A stretch of 64,000 bases of DNA from UBA961 sp049317525 (GTDB lineage Bacteria > Bacteroidota > Ignavibacteria > Kapaibacteriales > UBA961): NCBI GenBank assembly GCA_049317525.1, contig JBMOIC010000011.1, positions 1 through 64,000 on the forward strand, written 5' to 3'. Shown piece after piece: positions 59,801 to 64,000 of the stretch. The translations under genes were made by a program, and so were the position numbers. The stretch's first letter is position 1, and every line of letters begins with the position of its first letter. Under the pieces are notes generated by a model, which saw only the letters and a program-made list of their open reading frames with translations, was not told the origin of the DNA and did not search any database.

Positions 59801-61549
59801 ATTGAATTGTGGCGAAGAGCCCCCAACAGTATATGTTCCTTTTAAAAGCCCTGGACCAGTCCTTAAAATTTCAACATCATTTGCAGGATTTTCATCGCCT
59901 TGTCCATTTGGTAATATGCTTGTTACTTGTATATTGGTTAATGTGGCTGCAGGAAAAGAAATATTTCCAAGTATTACAGTTAGAGATTGACCAGGCATAA
60001 TCATCGTATTAATATTTTTAACTGGCATAGCAGTACCATTAATTCGCCAGTCAATTTTTATACTATCAATCCTGAATTTACCAAAATTCTTTACAATTGC
60101 TTTAACTGATTGAAAGCCTGCATTATAAGGTACTGTTGGCATAATAATAGAAGTAATTCCAGCATCATTTCCACGGATATTTAAAATGTGGGCTGCCATT
60201 ACATCAAAGCCTCCGCGGCCTGTTAATAATGTTTTAGAAAAAGATGCTTGATATGCAGTTGCCCCGCCAATAAAACCACCTTTATCAAAATTATTTGCTA
60301 TTGAATGTACATATTCATCAGATGAAGAGCCAGCCTTTTGCACCCATTTAACTTTTGACAAACTATCCATTAAAAACACTGCAATATCTCTTTCACCTTG
60401 AGAAGAAATACTGAATGTATCGATAATTGCGGTATTTCTGATATTTGCAGCAACAATGGTATTTCCATCGAAATCCGATGAAATTCCTGTGCATTCGTCA
60501 TTTTCTGCAGAACCAAAGCTCTTGGCATAAATAATATCACCAAATTCATTGTATTTAGCCACAAAACCATCAGTTGCGCCATATGCTGTTGTAGTAATTG
60601 TATCTGCAGACACTGCGCCAGATACAGTACCATTAAACATTATATATCTATTTGTATCATTTGTAATTTCATCTGAAAAGTCATTATCACTGCTACCAAT
60701 TTTTTTCAACCATTGTTCTTGTAAATTTTCTAGAGCATATTTCACTAAAAATATATCACTTCCTCCATAAGAGGTAGTAGCAAAATTCCCAAAAGTAGCA
60801 GTTCCATTAAATGTACCAACCATATATAAGCCAGTTGTATCAGTAATGAGACCAGTAGAATGATCATTCTGTGCTCCACCAGATTTCCTTGCTGTAACTT
60901 CAACACCTTCTTTATTGATTTTAAGAACAAACATATCGGTTCCACCATAAGCCGTTAGTTTGTTTAGATTTCCAAATTTTATAGAATCAGAGTAAATTCC
61001 TGTTAGATACACATTTCCATCTCGGTCGCAAGTAACGGATGTTCCCTGTTCATTTCCTTGTCCACCATAATTACGAGCCCACACTAAATCCCCTAATGCA
61101 GTATATTTAGCAAGAAATATATCTTTGCCGCCATTACTAGTGATTTTAGCAGAATTTAAGGCTGCAATATTTTCAAAATATCCGGTTACATACACATTGC
61201 CATCGGGGTCAGCAAACATCGAATTCACTTTATCATTGCCAGTGCCTCCAATTTTTAAAGCCCACACAATGTCACCGAAACCCGTATATCGCATGATTAA
61301 GCCATCTTCTTGTCCATTGCAGTTTAAAATATAGGGTCCAAATTGTGCTATACCTGTATATACACCACCTGCAAAAATGGTATTACCATTATAACGATGA
61401 ACTGTTACGCATTCATCAAATGTACGGCCCCCACTATTCTTAGCCCAATCCCAACCTGCTTCTTGAGATAAAGCATGTGAAAACCCAGTTAAGATTAGCA
61501 AGACAAAACATATTGCCTTAACGCGATGAAAAAATGTAGATAAAAACAT
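56882..61549 (-). CDS. Giant secreted protein: SBBP propeller, beta-helix, Ig-like domains, T9SS tail
   Basis: 1555 residues from the Met at 61549 (start of a good signal peptide, MFLSTFFHRVKAICFVLL); the Met at 61585 is a less likely alternative. Domain order: signal (to about residue 30); SBBP-type beta-propeller repeats (about 35-450; repeated GDIVWA..GG...D and DGNVYVTG motifs); a linking beta region; a right-handed beta-helix (about 620-930; N-x-x-N rungs such as NNYISQI, NNIINANN); then four to five Ig-like modules (YQWTKNN, YQWKKNN, YQWQRND, each with a Cys pair and D.G.YR-type motif); and a T9SS type A sorting domain (IPNPTEQEA, ISDMMGRIV, LPNGMYQCSIY). Likely a surface adhesin or matrix protein. 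No catalytic motif seen. Confidence 0.85.
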   Translation of the reverse strand: MFLSTFFHRVKAICFVLLILTGFSHALSQEAGWDWAKNSGGRTFDECVTVHRYNGNTIFAGGVYTGIAQFGPYILNCNGQEDGLIMRYTGFGDIVWALKIGGTGNDKVNSMFADPDGNVYVTGYFENIAALNSAKITSNGGKDIFLAKYTALGDLVWARNYGGQGNEQGTSVTCDRDGNVYLTGIYSDSIKFGNLNKLTAYGGTDMFVLKINKEGVEVTARKSGGAQNDHSTGLITDTTGLYMVGTFNGTATFGNFATTSYGGSDIFLVKYALENLQEQWLKKIGSSDNDFSDEITNDTNRYIMFNGTVSGAVSADTITTTAYGATDGFVAKYNEFGDIIYAKSFGSAENDECTGISSDFDGNTIVAANIRNTAIIDTFSISSQGERDIAVFLMDSLSKVKWVQKAGSSSDEYVHSIANNFDKGGFIGGATAYQASFSKTLLTGRGGFDVMAAHILNIRGNDAGITSIIMPTVPYNAGFQSVKAIVKNFGKFRIDSIKIDWRINGTAMPVKNINTMIMPGQSLTVILGNISFPAATLTNIQVTSILPNGQGDENPANDVEILRTGPGLLKGTYTVGGSSPQFNTLAIACSYISNWGILDSVTFSVRSGSYVAQISMGEIPGASPSKPIVITKDSKAITPPSVSFESLYPENNYVMNLNGTDGIRFNSIDFTSLGAEYGNVFVLNKHTKRISIENSSIEVSSALTSKNIYSSEDNKADSLSIQNCKIKGGGYAVYMPYDTSAIASNTLSIINNNISSVKATAIHIANTIAPVIHNNIINANNENINGINILKSSGSGKITNNYISQIKAGTGIWTASIIGDTANPYLFANNLVKAGIPSTSATGMYVKNAINTRIYHNTLHSQSSIPGKAALETMGGNKLDIQNNIFYNSGGGYAVLYAYDTISGRPQMISDYNNLYSSGTTLAALTDGVNDFFPPDLPFWKAAPISLDSHSVSKLVAFKSDLMKLELTDELLYGNSAIRTVVPKDIDIQNRTRSYMGADEIIPIITIVQQPQRVSTCLGNNAVFKVNATITNGANLTYQWTKNNVSIKDSTRSELSLKNIKILDEGFYRCVLSGNSGADTIQTNICQLIVATKTIILNEPQTQFVQQGGTAILEVGAEAGGIPPSNQVLYRWFKDTTEFIINSGNISGANSPRLTIKNISPADTGIRYRVIVEGACGIDTSEIVGIFMPGVLFSSQPKDTSVCLGEPVQVSAKVFPTIAGLQLAYQWKKNNITLVDNKIITGARTPILSIKNLTPADTSSEYVLEVTVFESKARFFSDIIKILLNKPTAVLVGPKSKNACPNKPHTLFCTAEGAKLQYQWQRNDTNILGAVDSAYTITKMDPRYDGRYRVVVTGVCGTSASETAIIKSLPALEILVQPLSLFTTNFGKTIILSLNAAGATPFTFEWFHNGVKDPLNEDKIFSRSNSTIADTGLYWCRVSNACDTIYSDTIRVKLFPTSIDEHNDKSATGTLSFNTIIPNPTEQEASANFSIAQSGIVKISISDMMGRIVLLPFNSFVEAGYHSIPLNFNSLPNGMYQCSIYVQGITQSKLIILQK

Positions 61550-61754
61550 ATCACTAACTCTATATTTGAATAAAAAAATCAACATGAAACTTATAACTAT
61601 TAAAACAACAAAGTTTATAGAAGTGTTAACACAAACATTGTTGTTTTTATTAGCAATAAGTATTGATTACAAGGATTATGCCAAGTTTACGGCAATAGAG
61701 GTAATGTGATAGATAAATCAGAATATTATATCAATATATTCTATCAAATATGAA

Positions 61755-62483
61755 TCAAAATGTAAAGATTAATCTTAAAATCTCTGGCCATTTAGTTAAA
61801 AGAATAACCCTATATCCTAAATATGTTCCTACTCCCACCATTGTTAACCCCGCAAACTTTTGAATTCGATATGTAAATTCTGCAGAAAATCTAGCTTTAA
61901 AATGCATCAATACTCTTAGTAATAAATACATCCACGCAAAATTACCTATACCAAAACCCAATGAAAATCCTATAGTACCCAATGAAGATATTTCAATCAA
62001 TCGGCTATGCTGAACATATAAACATGTATAAGTAAGTGAGGGCAAAAATGTTGGATTGGCAATATTGGTTAATGCTATTGCAATGCCAAACAAAAATGGC
62101 CCACCATGTTGTAGTTTCTCTGATAAACGTTGATAATACGACAATTTAACTGTAGATATACTATGAGAATTAGCTATAGGTTTAGGAGATTTAAACTGTA
62201 TTAATCCATACATTATCATCCCAAAAACACAAATACCTTGAAATGATAACATTGCAAATGGATAAGAAGAAAAAAATGAATCTACACTAGAAAATATTGC
62301 AGTTGTGAAACCCATAGCAATAATACAGTATATAAAATCCATAAAAGAAGCACCAATACCCATCATAATTCCGCTTCTTTTATCATCCCTTAATGCTAAG
62401 CGTATTACAGAAACGCCTACCGGCCCTGGTGCAATCGCAAGAACAAATCCAATCAAACATCCTATTAATACTGAAATTATCAT
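61755..62483 (-). CDS. LysE/RhtB-family exporter
   Basis: 242 residues with six hydrophobic helices. The N-terminal signature is GFVLAIAPGPVGVSVIRLALRDDKRSG, the typical LysE-family APGP motif, and later FAWMYLLLRVLMHF and GVGTYLGYRV. Members export amino acids such as lysine, homoserine or threonine, or related compounds. The substrate cannot be told from the sequence. A consensus promoter with a palindrome at the predicted start site lies upstream on the minus strand, suggesting repression or activation by a dedicated regulator. It is divergent from the PorU-like gene. It is about 200 bases from the start of the giant secreted-protein gene. Confidence 0.85.
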   Translation of the reverse strand: MIISVLIGCLIGFVLAIAPGPVGVSVIRLALRDDKRSGIMMGIGASFMDFIYCIIAMGFTTAIFSSVDSFFSSYPFAMLSFQGICVFGMIMYGLIQFKSPKPIANSHSISTVKLSYYQRLSEKLQHGGPFLFGIAIALTNIANPTFLPSLTYTCLYVQHSRLIEISSLGTIGFSLGFGIGNFAWMYLLLRVLMHFKARFSAEFTYRIQKFAGLTMVGVGTYLGYRVILLTKWPEILRLIFTF

Positions 62484-62561
62484 AGGGGCTTGGCTAATAA
62501 TGAGTATAAGTTATGATAAGATTGCATTATATCTAAAATAATGAATGATACAGAGTTACAT

Positions 62562-62579
62562 TGTGTAAAATTGTACACA
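62562..62579. promoter_or_regulatory. Palindrome at the predicted start of the exporter transcript
   Basis: TGTGTA - 6 bases - TACACA, an uninterrupted two-fold symmetric site. It lies immediately downstream of the predicted minus-strand transcript start (about 62581), where a repressor would block elongation or initiation. Confidence 0.45.
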
Positions 62580-62587
62580 CAAGGATA

Positions 62588-62618
62588 CAAATGTACAAAA
62601 AACACACTTTATCACAAA
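62588..62618 (-). promoter_or_regulatory. Bacteroidota-type promoter of the LysE-family exporter
   Basis: On the minus strand TTTG (62618-62615), 19 bases, then TACATTTG (62595-62588): a 10/10 consensus match. Predicted start near 62581, leader about 98 bases. Confidence 0.75.
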
Positions 62619-62660
62619 GTAGAGACATATAATTGAAAACATATTAAAATTATATTTTCT

Positions 62661-62691
62661 TTTGCATTGTATAATTGCGTTTGCTATTTTG
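62661..62691 (+). promoter_or_regulatory. Near-consensus promoter of the porU-like gene
   Basis: TTTG at 62661-62664 and TATTTTG at 62685-62691, with 20 bases between; the distance between the two TTTG blocks is 23 bases as in the perfect promoters, but the TA is one base closer. Predicted start near 62698. Confidence 0.5.
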
Positions 62692-62829
62692 CGTTCAAGT
62701 TTTTAACACTTAATAACTATAATATAAGCGCCTATACACTCTTTATACTTGTCTTTATAAGGTTATGTACAAAAGTTCCTTTTGCAATTTTTAACCACTT
62801 ATAAAAAATATGTTTAAATAACTGGCACA

Positions 62830-62858
62830 TCATTTGTCTTAGGTAATAAAACAAATGA
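62830..62858 (+). promoter_or_regulatory. Stem-loop in the porU-like leader
   Basis: TCATTTGT (62830-62837) pairs perfectly with ACAAATGA (62851-62858) over a 13-base loop, about 50 bases before the start codon. No T run follows it; a role in mRNA stability or regulation is possible. Confidence 0.4.
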
Positions 62859-62906
62859 CACTCCCCAGATTTTTTAAATGCCCAAGGGCTCAATTTTGGC
62901 AAGTAT

Positions 62907-64000
62907 ATGGCATTTTCAATTGTAAAAAATTTGATGACAAATTTCCAATTATCATTGGTTTTAGGGCTTATTTTTGCAATGTCAGGGAATAATATTGCAA
63001 AGGCTGATATATTTTTACCTAAGGGTTGCTCGATAGTAACATCCACTAAAGAGATACTAATCTTAAAATTTCAACCTGAATTAAAGGGCTTCGATACTCT
63101 TCGCTTAACAAATGGAAATCTTACAATTCTCCCTAGAATAAATGGTGCTTTTGCTGTGGCAAAGCAATCAGGTGGTCCATTACAACTTCAATATTCAATT
63201 CCTATTACAGTTCCCAATGCACAAGCATTTCAATTGTATGCATCTAAAGCGCAATCTGTGTCTAGAATTAAAGGAATGATTACTCCAAAACCATATATGC
63301 AATTAGATGGTGATAATCCAGCAATCCCTATATATGAGATAGATGAGCACCTTTACCAAGAACAGAATCATAGTGCTTGGTCTTCTTTAGAGTATCAGGG
63401 AATTGCAAGGAATAGACATCTTGCGCAATTATCGGTGATTATAGCAAAATATGACAATCAATCTGGCACAATTGATATACCTAAAAATATTATTGTTGAG
63501 ATTAGATTTACTCCGAATGGACCTTCAATATCAACAGTAAAAGATGAATATGATCCAGAGATATCTATAAATCATCATGAAACAAAAGATTGGATTCTAG
63601 CTTCTTCGACTGCATTTTCTAAAAATATAGCAAAAGTTCAAGAAACTGTAAAGTCTAAATGGTTAAAAATGATTGTTTCTTCTCAAGGAATATATAAAGT
63701 TGATGCTGCTAGCCTTTCGTCTGCAGGTTTATCAATAAAACCAGAAGAAATACCAACCATTAAAGTATATGGAAATGGGGCAAAGTTATTGTCAGAAAAT
63801 GTTGATTCGGCATTATCTAATACAATGAATGAACAAAAGATTATCGTTAAAACAAAGGCTAATGGGGAATTAGATGCTATATATTTTTATGGAGAAGGCC
63901 CATCTGGTTTTACATTTAAAAATGGTGATTATAGACATTTTACTCATCCATTTTCAAAAGAAAATGTATACTTGATTACTGCAGGCGGCTCCATTGGTTT
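62907..64000 (+). CDS. porU: PorU-like type IX secretion sortase, 5' part (runs off window)
   Basis: About 365 codons are visible, open to the right edge. The start is ATG 62907 or 62934; both give a signal peptide ending near NNIAKA. The visible N-terminal region contains WLKMIVSSQGIYKVDAASL at about residue 250 and IKVYGNGAK, then AIYFYGEGPSG. The WxK(I/M)xVxxxGIYK and FYGEGP patterns are those of the N-terminal domain of PorU, the C25-family cysteine protease that removes T9SS sorting domains and attaches cargo to lipopolysaccharide. The catalytic domain would lie beyond 64000, so a related gingipain-like protease cannot be excluded. Three cargo genes in this window carry the tails such an enzyme cuts. 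Confidence 0.75.
   Translation, partial: MAFSIVKNLMTNFQLSLVLGLIFAMSGNNIAKADIFLPKGCSIVTSTKEILILKFQPELKGFDTLRLTNGNLTILPRINGAFAVAKQSGGPLQLQYSIPITVPNAQAFQLYASKAQSVSRIKGMITPKPYMQLDGDNPAIPIYEIDEHLYQEQNHSAWSSLEYQGIARNRHLAQLSVIIAKYDNQSGTIDIPKNIIVEIRFTPNGPSISTVKDEYDPEISINHHETKDWILASSTAFSKNIAKVQETVKSKWLKMIVSSQGIYKVDAASLSSAGLSIKPEEIPTIKVYGNGAKLLSENVDSALSNTMNEQKIIVKTKANGELDAIYFYGEGPSGFTFKNGDYRHFTHPFSKENVYLITAGGSIG

Larger units (their letters stand above)
62484..62906. other. Divergent intergenic region, 423 bp, with two promoters
   Basis: No gene is seen here. It is very AT-rich and holds a minus-strand consensus promoter for the exporter (62588-62618), a palindrome (62562-62579), a plus-strand near-consensus promoter (62661-62691) and a plus-strand leader of about 210 bases with an 8-bp stem (62830-62858). 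Confidence 0.7.

Noticed and set aside
62732..63046. 104-codon minus-strand frame over the PorU-like 5' end
   Set aside because: It overlaps the signal peptide and N-terminus of a recognisable gene in the other direction and has no domain.
1..64000. tRNA genes, rRNA genes, CRISPR arrays, insertion sequences or prophage
   Set aside because: None recognised: no tRNA-like T-loop motif in gaps, no regularly spaced direct repeats, no transposase or integrase product.

Overview
The window is an AT-rich chromosomal segment (about one third G+C by eye) from a Gram-negative member of the Bacteroidota/FCB group. Four signs point there. Three secreted proteins end in type IX secretion (T9SS) type A sorting domains, and a PorU-like T9SS sortase gene begins at the right edge. 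Three perfect matches to the Bacteroidota promoter (TTTG-N19-TAnnTTTG) lie upstream of genes. Ribosomal protein bL36 is zinc-free, and uL2 carries DHPM where most bacteria have DHPH. Unlike typical Bacteroidota, many genes here have clear Shine-Dalgarno sequences and several ribosomal genes start with GTG or TTG. A deep-branching relative (Kapabacteria/Ignavibacteria-like) is therefore plausible, but I cannot settle it from sequence alone.

Layout. 1-1765: 3' part of a beta-helical T9SS cargo gene, closed by a terminator. 1863-3335 (minus): carotenoid desaturase crtI. 3536-13250: a tightly spaced surface-polysaccharide operon (rfbB, UDP-sugar dehydrogenase, wecB, Wza-like exporter, Wzi-like barrel, GT2, polyprenyl-phosphate sugar-1-phosphate transferase) with a consensus promoter. 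13327-17614: a dolichol-phosphate-mannose-synthase-like GT, an unknown lipoprotein, a PlsC-like acyltransferase, a small FN3-like secreted protein and an MXAN_6640-type metalloprotease with a T9SS tail.

17872-38820: the str-S10-spc-alpha ribosomal superoperon. It begins with an EF-G that resembles mitochondrial EFG1/spirochaete EFG1. A second EF-G lies between rpsG and tuf. rpsD is missing from its usual place before rpoA and lies about 18 kb away at 55581-56183 with its own leader. A strong terminator follows rplQ.

38889-44362: pdxA and kynU (plus), converging on a purF-yciH-murC operon (minus). 44533-46944: a sulfur/persulfide-detoxification operon (half-size TauE, persulfide dioxygenase-rhodanese fusion, small membrane protein, thioredoxin) behind a perfect 9-4-9 palindrome of Crp/FNR geometry. 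47004-50097: M1 aminopeptidase and a thioredoxin-like lipoprotein. 50162-51259 (minus): ribD. 51425-55511: yicC, gmk, an RsmB-like methyltransferase and gmd. 55581-56814 (minus): rpsD and bcp. 56882-61549 (minus): a giant secreted protein (SBBP propeller, beta-helix, Ig-like domains, T9SS tail). 61755-62483 (minus): a LysE-family exporter, divergent from the porU-like gene that runs off the window.

No tRNA, rRNA, CRISPR array, insertion sequence or prophage was seen. The most interesting points are the paired EF-G genes in the str operon, the persulfide operon with its palindrome, and the combination of Bacteroidota-type promoters with Shine-Dalgarno-led translation.
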